Source of the DNA: Candidatus Cloacimonas sp.
Lineage (GTDB): Bacteria > Cloacimonadota > Cloacimonadia > Cloacimonadales > Cloacimonadaceae
DNA: 64,000 nucleotides
Assembly (NCBI GenBank): GCA_023227825.1
Contig: JALOCJ010000002.1
Coordinates: 1-64,000, forward strand
Reading direction: 5' to 3'
Shown here: positions 1-9,885 of the stretch, piece by piece
How positions within the stretch are numbered: the stretch's first letter is position 1
How the letters are laid out: every line of letters starts with the position of its first letter
Notes under the pieces: model-generated
Database searches by the model: none
What the model saw: only the letters and a program-made list of their open reading frames with translations
What the model was told of the DNA's origin: nothing
Made by a program: the position numbers and the translations under genes

Positions 1-396
1 CAATCACAGAAGAATCGGTTTAGAGTCAAAACTTCACCGATTAACGACGGGTTTCAACCCGGTGATTAGATAATACCGAACAAAACCTTTCTCCCTTATA
101 AGAAAAGTTCCGGAGGAACGACAGATATTAACGACCATGTTGTGATTTTATCTTTTCTTTTGACAATTACTCAATTTTGATTAGTATATTAGTTATGAAG
201 AAAAGAGAAACTTTGTATTAGCTGTTTCTTGTCTATCAACACCAATAATCAGGACAAGGAATCAAAATTGGTAGTAAAGGTGAATTAAGGAAATTTCTAA
301 TTAACTTGAGAAACAAAGAGTTGGTTTTTATAACTAAGGTTTTACTCTTACTTAGTTGAGAAAAGGTGATAATAATTTGTTAAAAAGGAGAGAAAA
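1..396. other. Intergenic leader with repeat remnants
   Basis: No gene is seen here. Positions 1-32 match the right-hand end of the two 111-bp inverted-repeat elements found at 2009-2119 and 2373-2483, so the window probably starts inside a third copy. A small hairpin (CGGGTT-TC-AACCCG) lies at about 49-62. A fragment reading GGAGGAACGACA at 112-123 recurs in the repeat field near 39069. A TTGACA at 160-165 with TATATT at 185-190 could be a promoter for the secreted protein downstream, but the 19-bp spacer is long and the DNA is AT-rich, so this is weak. Confidence 0.5.
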
Positions 397-2004
397 ATGA
401 AAAAGACATTTTGTCTGTTATTACTATTTGCATTTATATATTTAAATATGCAGGCAACTAACTCTATGGAAATGATTTCTACACTTACAGGGGATTTTGA
501 CGGGGCTATATTTGGATGGAGCATTGCCAGCTTAGATTTTAATGGCGACGGGATTAAAGACCTGGTAGTTCAGGAAGCAAACTGGAACCCGACAGAAAGT
601 TACGACGGTTTTCAATGCTATGGCAGAATTTACTTTTATTGGGGAGGTAATGATTTTGATAATATTCCTGATTTTGCTATTTCGGGCTCGGCTGATTTTA
701 TTTTAGCTGGATATGAATGCACTGTTCATAATGCCGGGGATATTAATAATGATGGTATAGAAGATTTAGCGCTAGGCTGTAAAATGGGTTTATATTATAA
801 ATTATTGATCTACTATGGTCGTCCTCAACCAATAGATATACCGGATGTTGTATTTGAATTACCCACTTCTACTTATGGACCATATCGAATTAGACCGTTG
901 GGTGATATCAATGCAGATGGTTATGATGACATCGGATTTAGAACTGGCACTTATAGTCATCATAGAATTATAAAAATTATCTTAGGTGGTAGTTTTCAAA
1001 CTTATGATTTATATGATCTTTTATATTATGATGATTCAATAATGATAAGCGGAATTGGAGATGTGAATGGAGATGGCATCTCAGATTATCATATCAAAAA
1101 ACCACTTTATAGTACTGGTTTGTCCCAAAATATCTTGAGTGTTCACTTCGGTAGCAGTAATTTCCCGGTTTTAGACAGTGTTGTTATCTGTCCCAACACT
1201 AATAGTTATATTCAAGATTACGGGGCGGCTATAGGGGATGTGAATGGTGATGGTATTGGCGATTTTATCAGCTATATCTATTCCGAAGCCAAGGTTTGGT
1301 TTGGCGGTCCCAACCTTACAACGCAATGGGATACAGTTTTAACGGAAAGTGTATATACTGAAGTTGGAGAAATTGTCTCTTACGGTGATTTCAATAATGA
1401 TGGCTATGATGATATAGTAGGTAGCGGTCCCGGTTACGGATGGGATAGAGGTATTTCCCGGATATGGTTAGGAGGATATAACTTTAACGGCACATTAGAT
1501 TTGGTGATTCCATCTCCAACTGCAGATTTGCAGAGATTTGGTTTTGCCAGAGCTACAGGTGACTTTAATAATGACGGATATTGTGATATTGCCATTTCCC
1601 AACCTTACGATGTAGGAGGTATCTTATTGACCCCTGGCAGGGTATATGTTTTTGCCGGTAATCCCCAACTCCTGGATACAACATACGCCAATGACGATAA
1701 CACTATCCCTGTCCCAGCTAACAGTTTATGGGATATAAATATTTATCCTAATCCGTTACCTAAGAATAAAGTTAACCTTAATATCAATTTCTTGGGAGAA
1801 GGGTACCAAAAAACAACAGCCAATTTGAAAGCCGTGCTTTATAATATCAAAGGGCAAAAAATTGAGAGTTTCAATATTGCCAGAGAGGATATACAAAACA
1901 GGAATTGGTCAGGTGTTATTAAAAACTGCCCGGCAGGAAATTATCTGATTGCCATTAAGGATAAAAATACTAATCTAATCACTAAACAAATTATCATTAA
2001 ATAG
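397..2004 (+). CDS. Secreted FG-GAP/integrin-like repeat protein with C-terminal sorting tail
   Basis: The 535-residue product starts with a signal peptide (MKKTF, then a Leu/Phe-rich core to about residue 20). Residues ~30-420 hold at least six repeats with the calcium-loop signature D-x-N-x-D-G-x-x-D (for example DFNGDGIKD and DINNDGIED), typical of FG-GAP/VCBS beta-propellers. The last ~80 residues carry IYPNPLP, then LYNIKGQKIESF, and end in a short basic strand, which is the layout of the type IX-style secretion tail of FCB bacteria. It is therefore probably an exported, surface-attached or released propeller; the ligand is unknown. The start is supported by AAGGAGAG just upstream. The stop codon lies 4 bp before an inverted-repeat element. 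Confidence 0.85.
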   Translation: MKKTFCLLLLFAFIYLNMQATNSMEMISTLTGDFDGAIFGWSIASLDFNGDGIKDLVVQEANWNPTESYDGFQCYGRIYFYWGGNDFDNIPDFAISGSADFILAGYECTVHNAGDINNDGIEDLALGCKMGLYYKLLIYYGRPQPIDIPDVVFELPTSTYGPYRIRPLGDINADGYDDIGFRTGTYSHHRIIKIILGGSFQTYDLYDLLYYDDSIMISGIGDVNGDGISDYHIKKPLYSTGLSQNILSVHFGSSNFPVLDSVVICPNTNSYIQDYGAAIGDVNGDGIGDFISYIYSEAKVWFGGPNLTTQWDTVLTESVYTEVGEIVSYGDFNNDGYDDIVGSGPGYGWDRGISRIWLGGYNFNGTLDLVIPSPTADLQRFGFARATGDFNNDGYCDIAISQPYDVGGILLTPGRVYVFAGNPQLLDTTYANDDNTIPVPANSLWDINIYPNPLPKNKVNLNINFLGEGYQKTTANLKAVLYNIKGQKIESFNIAREDIQNRNWSGVIKNCPAGNYLIAIKDKNTNLITKQIIIK

Positions 2005-2008
2005 TTTT

Positions 2009-2119
2009 GTTTTAACTCTAAACCGAGCTTCAGCTTTGACAGTTGCAGACAACGAACAAAATTTCCTGTTGCCTCAAATTATAGTTGCAACCACAGAAGA
2101 ATCGGTTTAGAGTCAAAAC
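2009..2119. repeat. 111-bp inverted-repeat element, copy A
   Basis: The element begins GTTTTAACTCTAAACCGA and ends with the reverse complement of GTTTTGACTCTAAACCGA, giving ~18-bp terminal inverted repeats with one mismatch. It is exactly as long as copy B at 2373-2483, while the centres have diverged. Both copies follow a TTTT. No target-site duplication is obvious. It resembles a MITE-like non-coding element, although mobility cannot be shown from one window. Confidence 0.75.
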
Positions 2120-2372
2120 GAACTACTTGTTTTGACTTACAATTTTGCCACTGCCCACTCTGTAACCACAACCCTCAAATTACAAACACTAACAACCGAG
2201 CTACAACTGGTCTCCAAACCTCAAAATTGTGAGTTAAAACAAGAACCTCGCACACTGGCAACCGAGCTTCACCAACACTTCAAATTCCACAATCGTGAAA
2301 GATAGTATTTTTTTCACATTTGCAAAGTTGGGTTGGAATTGTTCAGAAATAGTGACTTCGGGGCGAATTTTT

Positions 2373-2483
2373 GTTTTAACTCTAAACCGAGCTTCAGCTT
2401 TTACAGTATCGTAAAATGAAAGAAATTTCCTGTTGCCTCTACATCTCGTTGCAATCACAGAAGAATCGGTTTAGAGTCAAAAC
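2373..2483. repeat. 111-bp inverted-repeat element, copy B
   Basis: This copy has the same ends, length and order of internal blocks as copy A (CGAGCTTCAGCTTT near the left end, AAATTTCCTGTTGCCTC in the middle, CACAGAAGAATCGG near the right end). The 253 bp between the copies holds degenerate fragments of the same sequence (for example ACCGAGCTTCACC near 2260) and no convincing gene. Confidence 0.75.
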
Positions 2484-2595
2484 ATCACCATCCTAGAAAG
2501 AATCGGTTTAGAGTCAAAACTTCCCCACCCTAGAAAGAATCGGTTTAGAGTCAAAACTTCACCACCTTAGTAAAGAATCGGTTTAGAGTCAAAAC
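2460..2595. repeat. Tandem 37-bp repeats derived from the element end
   Basis: The right end of copy B (AAGAATCGGTTTAGAGTC followed by AAAAC) is repeated four times, ending at 2483, 2520, 2557 and 2595, so the period is 37, 37 and 38 bp. The 13-14 bp between copies are also similar (TTCACCACCCTAG-like), which makes this a tandem expansion and not a CRISPR array with unique spacers. Confidence 0.75.
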
Positions 2596-2672
2596 GAAAA
2601 GAGAACAATGCACACCTCCAACCGGACTATAACTTTTTTCAGAACGACTCACTTCGCTTTTTGCACTAAGCA

Positions 2673-4280
2673 CTATTTCAGTTCAAATTTACGGGTTGCC
2701 AAATTCTGAATAAAAGCTCTATCATGAGAGACAAAAATAGCTGCTCCTTGATATTGATTTAGTGCTTTTTCCAGCATTTCGCGGGTTTTGATATCCAGAT
2801 GATTAGTTGGCTCATCCAAAAGCAGAAGGTTATATTCTCCGCATAGTAAGGCAGTTAGTTGCACTTTTGCTTTTTCGCCCCAGGAAAGAACCTCCATTTT
2901 CTGATAGGCAATATCTCCTGTTAAACCTAAGCAGCCCATAAAATTACGAATCTCAATTTTGCTGGCTGAGAATTGTTTCAGATACTCCAAAATAGTTAAA
3001 TTCCCTGGCAGGGTATTCAGGTCCTGATTATAGACCCCAAATCTTAAAAAATTGGCATAGGAAACAGTTCCTTTTGCAGGTTTCAGTTCGCCGGTAATTA
3101 TTTTCATCAGGGTAGTTTTACCTTTTCCGTTAGCTCCTGCAAGCCAGATTTTTTCGCCTCCCCAAATATCAAAATAGAGGTTATGCAAAACCTGTTTTTC
3201 GGCGTAAGCAAAATCAATATCCTTTAAGGAAAGCAGTTCTTTTTGTTGCCCTGTGGTGGGAGAAAACATAATTTTGCGGGTTTTATCTTTTATCGGTTTT
3301 TCAATCGGAAAGCGGTTTTGCAGCATAATTATGCGTTCTTCAATATGTTTTGCTTGTTGATTCATCGTTCTGGCAGCATTAAAAATTGATTTATATTTGA
3401 AACCACCACCTTCGGGACGGGTTTCTTTTTGAAAGCTTTTTGCCCAGTTATGTCTTTTTTGAGCTGCTTTCTGCAGTTTTCCAATCAATTTTGTGCGCTG
3501 AGTAAATTGTTTTAACTGGTGTTCCTGCAATTCCTGTTTATCCTTGGTAAAGCTTTGATAATTACCTGTTCTAATCAGAACTTTACCTTTTTCCAATTCT
3601 ATGATTTTGGAGGCAGTATGATCAATAAAAACTCTATCGTGGGAAACATAAAGGATAGCTTTAGAGTAGGCATTTAGCCAATTTTCCAACCAGATAAGTT
3701 CTTTTAGGTCAAGATGATTTGTCGGTTCATCCAAAATTAAAATATCCGGATTTTGCAATAAAAGCGAAGCAAGCTGAACGCGGGTTGTTTCTCCTGCGGA
3801 AAGAGTGTTACAGCTTTGATTGCTGAGTTCGTTCAAGGCCATTTCTCTTATAATAACGTCTACATTTTGTTCCCAAAATATAACATTACTTTGATCATAA
3901 TCTTGCCACAATTCTGCCAAGCGCAAGCCATCTTTTTCCTGAAGATTGTTTATTCTGGAAAGGGCATTGATTTCCTTAATTATATTATAACTGTTAATAT
4001 CTACCTGCAATAGATAATCCCGCAGGGTTATATTACTGCGAAACATAAGATCCTGAGGTAGATAACCGATTTCGGGAATAGAAACAGGGTAGGAAATAGA
4101 ACCGGAAGTTGGTTGCAATTCCCGCATAATTATTTTCAGTAAGGTTGACTTTCCGCAGCCATTTTTTCCGATAAGGGCAATTTTTTGTCCGTCACAAATA
4201 TCCAGAGTAATTCCGGATAGAATTTCCTGATATTGATCGGGATAAGTAAAGTGTATATTTTTCAGCTGTATTGCCTGCAT
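2673..4280 (-). CDS. ABC-F family ATP-binding protein
   Basis: The 535-residue protein has two fused ABC ATPase domains and no membrane segment, which defines the ABC-F (EttA/Uup/YbiT-like) class of ribosome-associated translation factors. Walker A motifs are GKNGCGKST (residues 38-46) and GANGKGKTT (~380). The ABC signatures LSAGET (~159) and LSWGEK (~461) are each followed by LLDEPTNHLD or ILDEPTNHLD. The basic, helical linker (~240-330) matches the P-site tRNA interaction motif region. Family members modulate translation or protect ribosomes from antibiotics; the exact subfamily cannot be fixed by eye. The ATG start has GAGGAG upstream. It is transcribed alone, towards the repeat field. 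Confidence 0.9.
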   Translation of the reverse strand: MQAIQLKNIHFTYPDQYQEILSGITLDICDGQKIALIGKNGCGKSTLLKIIMRELQPTSGSISYPVSIPEIGYLPQDLMFRSNITLRDYLLQVDINSYNIIKEINALSRINNLQEKDGLRLAELWQDYDQSNVIFWEQNVDVIIREMALNELSNQSCNTLSAGETTRVQLASLLLQNPDILILDEPTNHLDLKELIWLENWLNAYSKAILYVSHDRVFIDHTASKIIELEKGKVLIRTGNYQSFTKDKQELQEHQLKQFTQRTKLIGKLQKAAQKRHNWAKSFQKETRPEGGGFKYKSIFNAARTMNQQAKHIEERIIMLQNRFPIEKPIKDKTRKIMFSPTTGQQKELLSLKDIDFAYAEKQVLHNLYFDIWGGEKIWLAGANGKGKTTLMKIITGELKPAKGTVSYANFLRFGVYNQDLNTLPGNLTILEYLKQFSASKIEIRNFMGCLGLTGDIAYQKMEVLSWGEKAKVQLTALLCGEYNLLLLDEPTNHLDIKTREMLEKALNQYQGAAIFVSHDRAFIQNLATRKFELK

Positions 4281-4707
4281 TGTAACTCCTCTAGTTGTTT
4301 TTTAGCAGTTTTCTTAGGGGGCAAGCATAACAGCTTTGTAGCAGAATTGGAAAACTAAAATCTTTTTTTCTAGGCTGTTATGCATTCATTTTAGAGTTGA
4401 TCATTGGTTTCGTCTCCTTTTCTTAAAATCTAATTCCTAATTTTCAGTTCTGAGGAAAGAGTCAAGGAAAATAATGCTATATATACTTTTTAACAGACCC
4501 CAATCAAGAGTCCTGATTTAAGCGTAAGTTACCTGGTTTTTAACAATTCTTTAACTTCAATAATTTCACTAAACAAAAGGATTTCCACTTTTACTTATAC
4601 TTTCTTTATCTGTATCCTCAATGTTCCAGGTGTTTTCAGCTGTAAAAATACACGCTTTAAAACAATGTTACCTACCGCTATATTGCTTTTTCAGTTCCTT
4701 GTTTCAC
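4281..4707. other. Intergenic region without a recognised gene
   Basis: This is AT-rich spacer between the divergent ABC-F and macro-domain genes. I see no coding sequence, tRNA or known RNA. It must hold the promoter of the ABC-F gene, but no strong -35/-10 pair stood out. Confidence 0.4.
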
Positions 4708-4796
4708 TCTGTAATATTTCAGTAACACTTCTCTAACGATTCCGTAATAAAAACTACTGGAGTGTTACGGGAGTGTTACGGGAGTGTTACGGGGTC
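4708..4796. repeat. 11-bp phased inverted repeat cassette 1
   Basis: Four consecutive 11-bp units carry TAAC or TAAT at the same place (TCTGTAATATT, TCAGTAACACT, TCTCTAACGAT, TCCGTAATAAA). After a centre come three units of inverted sense (GTTACGGGAGT twice, then GTTACGGGGTC). The gap between the last TAAT and the first GTTA is 15 bp here, against 14 bp in the three sister cassettes. Function unknown; a protein-binding array or a cruciform are both possible. Confidence 0.75.
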
Positions 4797-5017
4797 GCTT
4801 AAGAACCGACTAAGAAATAAGGAGTTATGAATTTTATTTAGACAGGGTTTTTTATGGGTGAAAAAGCTCTTATAAATTACCGTTTTTATATGTTTGCTAA
4901 AGAAAATGGCTTATTTCCATTGACGGAATTCTGCCTTATCGTTAAGCGTTTTGTGGCGCAGTAACCTATGCGGTTAGAAGGAATTTGCCAGACCAATAAC
5001 TAAAGGGAGGTGAAAAA

Positions 5018-5518
5018 ATGATTGCATTAAGACAGGGTGATATAACTATTTTCGAGGGCGAAGCAATTGTAAATGCAGCAAATAGTTCCCTTTTAGGTGG
5101 CGGAGGAGTAGACGGTGCAATCCATAAATCTGCCGGGAAAGGTCTTTTAGAAGAATGCAAAATTTTGGGCGGATGCAAAACAGGTGAGGCAAAGATTACC
5201 AGGGGTTATAATCTTAAGGCACAATTTGTTATCCATACAGTTGGTCCTGTTTGGCAGGGAGGTAGTTGGGGGGAAGCGGAATTATTAGCCTCCTGTTACA
5301 AAAATTCACTGCAACTTGCTGTAGAAAAAGGAATTAAGTCCATTGCCTTTCCCAATATATCTACTGGTATATATCGTTTTCCTAAAGAGGAAGCAGGCAA
5401 AATTGCTGTGCAAACAGTGGTGGAATTTTTGCATAAACACCCTGATATGGAAGTTTATTTTTATTGTTTTGACAGGGAAAATTACGCTCTCTACAGCAGA
5501 TTATTGAAGGAGAATTGA
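5018..5518 (+). CDS. Macro-domain ADP-ribose-binding protein (YmdB-like)
   Basis: A single macro domain fills the 166-residue protein. The hallmark segments are present: IVNAANSSLLGGGGVDGAIH near residue 18 (Asn and Asp of the ADP-ribose pocket) and FPNISTGIYRFP near 110 (phosphate-binding loop). This arrangement matches the MacroD/YmdB group, which removes ADP-ribose from acidic residues or hydrolyses O-acetyl-ADP-ribose. The length is typical of a stand-alone domain. The ribosome-binding site GGGAGGTG precedes the ATG. There are no co-directional partners, so its target is unknown. The protein is likely cytosolic because no signal peptide is seen. Confidence 0.9.
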   Translation: MIALRQGDITIFEGEAIVNAANSSLLGGGGVDGAIHKSAGKGLLEECKILGGCKTGEAKITRGYNLKAQFVIHTVGPVWQGGSWGEAELLASCYKNSLQLAVEKGIKSIAFPNISTGIYRFPKEEAGKIAVQTVVEFLHKHPDMEVYFYCFDRENYALYSRLLKEN

Positions 5519-5587
5519 GAACAAGAGGGAAAAGACACCGGCGAATGTTTACATAACATAGTTATATAAGGAGAGACTTTTCCCGGG

Positions 5588-5612
5588 GGTTGACGAGGAC
5601 ATCAACCTTCCG
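5588..5612. repeat. Single degenerate GGTTGAC hairpin repeat
   Basis: GGTTGAC-GAGGACA-TCAACC followed by TTCCG is one diverged copy of the hairpin family that is expanded near 9.9, 18.3, 39.1 and 58.8 kb. It lies between the convergent macro-domain and lamin-tail genes. Confidence 0.7.
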
Positions 5613-5665
5613 TTATTTTTAACTTTCTCAACCTTCAAAAATTTCTCAAACTGATTTCCTTCCCG

Positions 5666-7282
5666 TTATCCCTTCAGAACAGCAGTAAATTGTTTGCGCA
5701 TAATTTTGCTGTCAGCAGTGTTTTGGGATTCCCATAAAATAATATAAAGGCCGCGAGGGGCAAAATTGCCATCCTGTTTACAGCCGTTCCAATAAATAAC
5801 TCCCGCAGCATTTACGAGGGCATAATCAGCTACAGAACAAATTTTTCGTCCGCTCAAATCGTAAATGTTGCAGGTAATTCTATTTGCAGGAGAGGGGAAA
5901 TTGTAAGCAAGAGCTATTTTTTCTCCAGATTTAGCATCACAAGGGCTGCCGGTTAAGACAACTTTTCCCAAATCAGGCAGTTCTGTTTGCGGCATAGAAC
6001 TATTAGGAAGTCCTGGTGTTCCTCCTTTTGCACTATAGCAATTTTGCCAGATAGCGGTAGAATCAACTAAGACCCTTTCCCTGGAAACACCCTTTATTAT
6101 TTCTGCTCCGGTATAAATTAAAGAATCCAAAGTTCCTGTTTCATTTTTCCAAACTAAACAATCTCCGTCATTATTCAAATAAGTCCAACTCTCAGCCAAA
6201 ATTAGAGAGCCCGCGGGACACTCGGGATAACGCAAAAGTAAAGCATCGGGATTTTGGCAGATAACAAAATAGCCACTTGTGGCAGGAAGAGTAAAACGGA
6301 TTTGGGAAGTGGAATTATCTGCAATATAATATGTTCCCTGAGAAATTTGGTCACCGTAAATTTCTATCCATTCCTGATTACCTGATTCGGGATTAGCCAG
6401 AAACTCGTTGATCCAAATTCCACTTTGCGCTTCCGAATTTAAGGGAATTAGTAAAACATTATTGGTGGAATCAGGATCATCCACAAGCGATAATATTACA
6501 GTTATAGGCGAAGAATTGCAGGTAAATGAAAGGTTTACCCGTAACGAATCCCCAGCTGGAATTGGAGCAATTGCCTGTTGAGCCAGTAAGATACTATTTT
6601 GAGTGATAGTCAGCTCTGCAGATATAAGGGGAACAAAAGGGCTTAAATTCTTCAGGCAAAGGTCAAGTTCAACATAGTTATTCTCCTGTAAAATATTATA
6701 AGTTCCCAAAGCATAATCACAATGAATCCGATTTGCCAAACCGGGAGTGGGCTTTGCTTCGGCAATAAAATCTGTTTCACAGTTATTTGTATCATAACCG
6801 TCATAAATTCTTGCCAAAGAATAACCGGCAGGAACATCAGGAGCAAAATGCGTTCCCGGCAAATTATAATCATCAAACAACTGATTACTGTTAGGAGAAT
6901 CATAAAGAACTGTATCGGTATAAGTTCCATCAGGACTCACATAGCGAATGCCATCTGTTGCACTGCCGCCGTTTTGAAAGCTGAAATTATAGTTTAGCTG
7001 AGCATTAAATAGAGATTCTCCTCCAATTAGTAAATAGCGCTGAGGACGCAGTTCAAAAAAAGGAAGGGTATATTGAACAACATAAGAACTGCCCCCGGAA
7101 AGGATTTTAGCTCCTTCCAATGGAATACTGGTGCTGCCGTTATTATAAAGTTCTATCCATTCATAGCCCATATCACTGCTAACCGGATCGTAACAGACCT
7201 CGTTGATTACTATTTCTGCCTTCAGAGAAAGCCAAAAAAGCATACCATAAGTAAAAAGGATAAAACTCCTTAGCCAGGTCAT
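5666..7282 (-). CDS. Secreted lamin-tail-domain protein with C-terminal sorting tail
   Basis: The 538-residue product begins with a signal peptide (MTWLRSFILFTYGMLFWLSL, then KAEIVINE). Two lamin-tail (LTD) domains can be read: residues ~23-125 (IVINEVCYDP...GYEWIELYN, then RYLLIGG) and ~290-360 (GIWINEFLANP...QEWIEIYG, then GYFVICQN). A CARDB-like adhesion segment (~190-285) lies between them. The end (YNFPSPANRITCNIYDLSGRK, split here by eye into NFPSPAN and IYDLSGRK) is a variant of the secretion tail of FCB bacteria. It starts 5 bp after the glycogen phosphorylase stop, so it is probably co-transcribed, although I see no strong ribosome-binding site. Role unknown; probably surface attached. 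Confidence 0.8.
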   Translation of the reverse strand: MTWLRSFILFTYGMLFWLSLKAEIVINEVCYDPVSSDMGYEWIELYNNGSTSIPLEGAKILSGGSSYVVQYTLPFFELRPQRYLLIGGESLFNAQLNYNFSFQNGGSATDGIRYVSPDGTYTDTVLYDSPNSNQLFDDYNLPGTHFAPDVPAGYSLARIYDGYDTNNCETDFIAEAKPTPGLANRIHCDYALGTYNILQENNYVELDLCLKNLSPFVPLISAELTITQNSILLAQQAIAPIPAGDSLRVNLSFTCNSSPITVILSLVDDPDSTNNVLLIPLNSEAQSGIWINEFLANPESGNQEWIEIYGDQISQGTYYIADNSTSQIRFTLPATSGYFVICQNPDALLLRYPECPAGSLILAESWTYLNNDGDCLVWKNETGTLDSLIYTGAEIIKGVSRERVLVDSTAIWQNCYSAKGGTPGLPNSSMPQTELPDLGKVVLTGSPCDAKSGEKIALAYNFPSPANRITCNIYDLSGRKICSVADYALVNAAGVIYWNGCKQDGNFAPRGLYIILWESQNTADSKIMRKQFTAVLKG

Positions 7283-7287
7283 AAAAA

Positions 7288-9804
7288 TCAGGAGTTATTT
7301 CCGTTGTTCAGAGCAAAGGGCAGGGGTTGAATGCCCCATATTTCATTGGCATATTCTTTAATCGCTCTGTCACTGGAAAATTTACCAATGCGTGCCACAT
7401 TTAGAATTGCCTTAGTTATCCACTCATTATGGTTCAAATAGAGCTCATCCACTTTATTAGAGGCATCAACAAAAGCACGGAAATCAGCCATATTCAAATA
7501 AATATCTCCATCTTCCATCAGTGCTTTCCAGATAGGTAAAAAGAGGTCTTTTTCGCCTTCCGCAAAAGTGCCGTCAATTAAAGAATCCACAACTCTTTTC
7601 AGTTCCGGATCGCTTTCATAATAACTGCGAGGATTGTAACCGCTTTGATTAAGCTCTTTTACCTGCTCTGCAGTTAATCCGAAAATGAACATATTTTCAG
7701 CTCCAATTTCTTCTGCCATTTCAATATTGGCACCATCCAAAGTTCCTAAAGTTAATGCTCCGTTTAAAGCAAACTTCATATTTCCTGTGCCACTGGCTTC
7801 ATAACCGGCAGTAGAAATTTGGATAGAGAGCTCTGCTGCAGGAATAATCCTTTCGGCTAAAGAAACGCCATAATTGGGCAAAAAAACCACTTTTAAACGG
7901 TCTTTGATGTCCGGATCTTTATTTACCACTTCTCCAATGTTATTGATCAATTTAATCAAACGCTTAGCCAGAAAGTAACCCGGTGCTGCTTTTCCCGCAA
8001 AAATAACTGTTCGGGGAACAAAATTACCTTCCGGATGATCTTTTATCCGAAAATAGCGAGCAATTGTGCCCATAACATTCAATAACTGACGCTTATATTC
8101 ATGCAGGCGTTTTATTTGAGCATCAAAAAGGGAATTTGCCGGCACTCGGATTCCTGTTTCCCTATAAATATATCTGCTTAAATGACTTTTATTTATATCT
8201 TTCACTTCAGCAAAAGAAGTGCGAAAATCAGGGTCCTCAAGATATTTTTCTATACCCCGAATTTCTTCCAGATTACGAATCCAACCGGTGCCTATATATT
8301 CAGAAATTAAACTTGCCAATTGCGGATTACAAGTATGCAGCCAAAGACGAGGTGTGATACCATTGGTCTTATTCTGAAACTTGCCAGGGTATAATTCTGC
8401 CAAATCAGGGAAAATTCTTTCACAGAGGATTTTGGTATGTAATTTGGCAACACCGTTTACTGAATGTGAACTGTGAATTGCCAATTGCGCCATTCTAATA
8501 GCTTTGCCGTTGGTTTCTTCAATGATAGAAATATTCTGCATTTTAGCAATATTGCCAGGATACAAACGCGCTACTTCTTCCATAACTATATTATTTATTT
8601 GATAAATAAGCATCAGATGACGGGGTAGCAATTCTTCAAAAAGAGCTATACCCCATTTTTCCAGTGCCTCAGGTAAAATAGTATGATTGGTATAGGAAAA
8701 ACAGCGCCTAGTGATTTCCCAGGCATTTTCAAAACTCATTCGCTCTTCATCAATTAAAATACGCAACATTTCCGGAATGGCAAGAGCCGGATGAGTATCA
8801 TTCAACTGAATAGCAATTTTATCTGCAAAGTCATTAAAACTATGGTGATAGCGTTTCCAGTGCGCAAAAATATCCTGTAAGGTTGCAGAAACAAAGAAAT
8901 ATTCCTGCTGTAATCGTAACATCCTGCCTAAATGGACATTATCATTCGGATAAAGAACTTTGCTGATGTTTTCGGAAATGGTCTTTTTCTCCACTGCCTT
9001 TACATAATCGCCATTATTGAAATATTCCAGGTCAAATTCATCAGTACTGGTTGCTTGCCACAGACGTAAATTATTCACATTATCTACTTGATAACCGGGA
9101 ACAGGAATATCCCAGGCAACTGCCATAACATCATCTGTATCTATCCAATGGTGTTCAATTCTGCCATCGGGAAGAGTTTCACTGATAACTTTACCTCTAA
9201 AACGCACCCGGTAAGTTAATTCCGGACGATTGATTTCCCATGGACAGCCATTTTTACGCCAATTATCCGGTTCTTCTACTTGATAACCCTGAACAATCTG
9301 CTGTTTGAAAATCCCGAAATCATAACGAATACCATAGCCATAAGCCGGATATGCCTGCGTGGCTAAAGAATCCATAAAACAGGCAGCTAAACGGCCTAAA
9401 CCACCATTCCCCAAACCCATATCCGGTTCCAGTTCAATTATATCCTCCAAAGAGATACCCATTTCCTTCAACATATCGTAAACTTCGTTATACACATCCA
9501 GATTGATTAAACTGTTGGTAAGCATCCTGCCCAGTAAAAATTCCAGAGAAAGATAATAGACCTTCTTCACATCCTGCTTGCGATATTCATATTGAGTGCG
9601 CAACCATCTTTCTATAAGCAGGTCTCGTAAACTGAGAGCCAACGCATAATATATATCCCATTTCTTAACTGTTGTAGTGTCTTTTATTAAAGAGTATTCC
9701 AGATGATTTAGAAATAAGGACTTTAATTCACTCTCACATCCCTCTGCCTTATCCGTAAAGAAAATGGAGTGATAGTCATTCTTCTGTATATAATCTTCTT
9801 TCAT
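7288..9804 (-). CDS. glgP: Glycogen/alpha-glucan phosphorylase
   Basis: The enzyme cleaves alpha-1,4-glucan with phosphate to glucose 1-phosphate, using pyridoxal phosphate. The 838-residue length and the motifs GNGGLGRLAACFMDSLAT, NDTHPALAIPE, RLHEYKRQLLN and STAGYEASGTGNMKF, with the PLP lysine in NMK, match the GT35 family of full-length glycogen phosphorylases. An upstream in-frame ATG at 9867 would add 21 residues. I chose 9804 because AAGGA sits 7 bp before it and the family N-terminus fits. The gene implies intracellular storage polysaccharide. It is the first gene of a probable pair with the lamin-tail protein. Confidence 0.95.
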   Translation of the reverse strand: MKEDYIQKNDYHSIFFTDKAEGCESELKSLFLNHLEYSLIKDTTTVKKWDIYYALALSLRDLLIERWLRTQYEYRKQDVKKVYYLSLEFLLGRMLTNSLINLDVYNEVYDMLKEMGISLEDIIELEPDMGLGNGGLGRLAACFMDSLATQAYPAYGYGIRYDFGIFKQQIVQGYQVEEPDNWRKNGCPWEINRPELTYRVRFRGKVISETLPDGRIEHHWIDTDDVMAVAWDIPVPGYQVDNVNNLRLWQATSTDEFDLEYFNNGDYVKAVEKKTISENISKVLYPNDNVHLGRMLRLQQEYFFVSATLQDIFAHWKRYHHSFNDFADKIAIQLNDTHPALAIPEMLRILIDEERMSFENAWEITRRCFSYTNHTILPEALEKWGIALFEELLPRHLMLIYQINNIVMEEVARLYPGNIAKMQNISIIEETNGKAIRMAQLAIHSSHSVNGVAKLHTKILCERIFPDLAELYPGKFQNKTNGITPRLWLHTCNPQLASLISEYIGTGWIRNLEEIRGIEKYLEDPDFRTSFAEVKDINKSHLSRYIYRETGIRVPANSLFDAQIKRLHEYKRQLLNVMGTIARYFRIKDHPEGNFVPRTVIFAGKAAPGYFLAKRLIKLINNIGEVVNKDPDIKDRLKVVFLPNYGVSLAERIIPAAELSIQISTAGYEASGTGNMKFALNGALTLGTLDGANIEMAEEIGAENMFIFGLTAEQVKELNQSGYNPRSYYESDPELKRVVDSLIDGTFAEGEKDLFLPIWKALMEDGDIYLNMADFRAFVDASNKVDELYLNHNEWITKAILNVARIGKFSSDRAIKEYANEIWGIQPLPFALNNGNNS

Positions 9805-9885
9805 TAATTGTTCCTTCTCTCCTCTTATGAACACTTTTCCAAATGAGAAAATGGGAATTGCTGTCAAGAAAAAAATGAATTCAGC

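Noticed and set aside
2234..2458. 74-codon minus-strand frame
   Set aside because: It lies in and between the inverted-repeat elements and only reflects their sequence.
2460..2595. Possible CRISPR array (regular repeats of 37 bp)
   Set aside because: The would-be spacers are 13-14 bp and nearly identical, and no cas genes are present; it is a tandem repeat.
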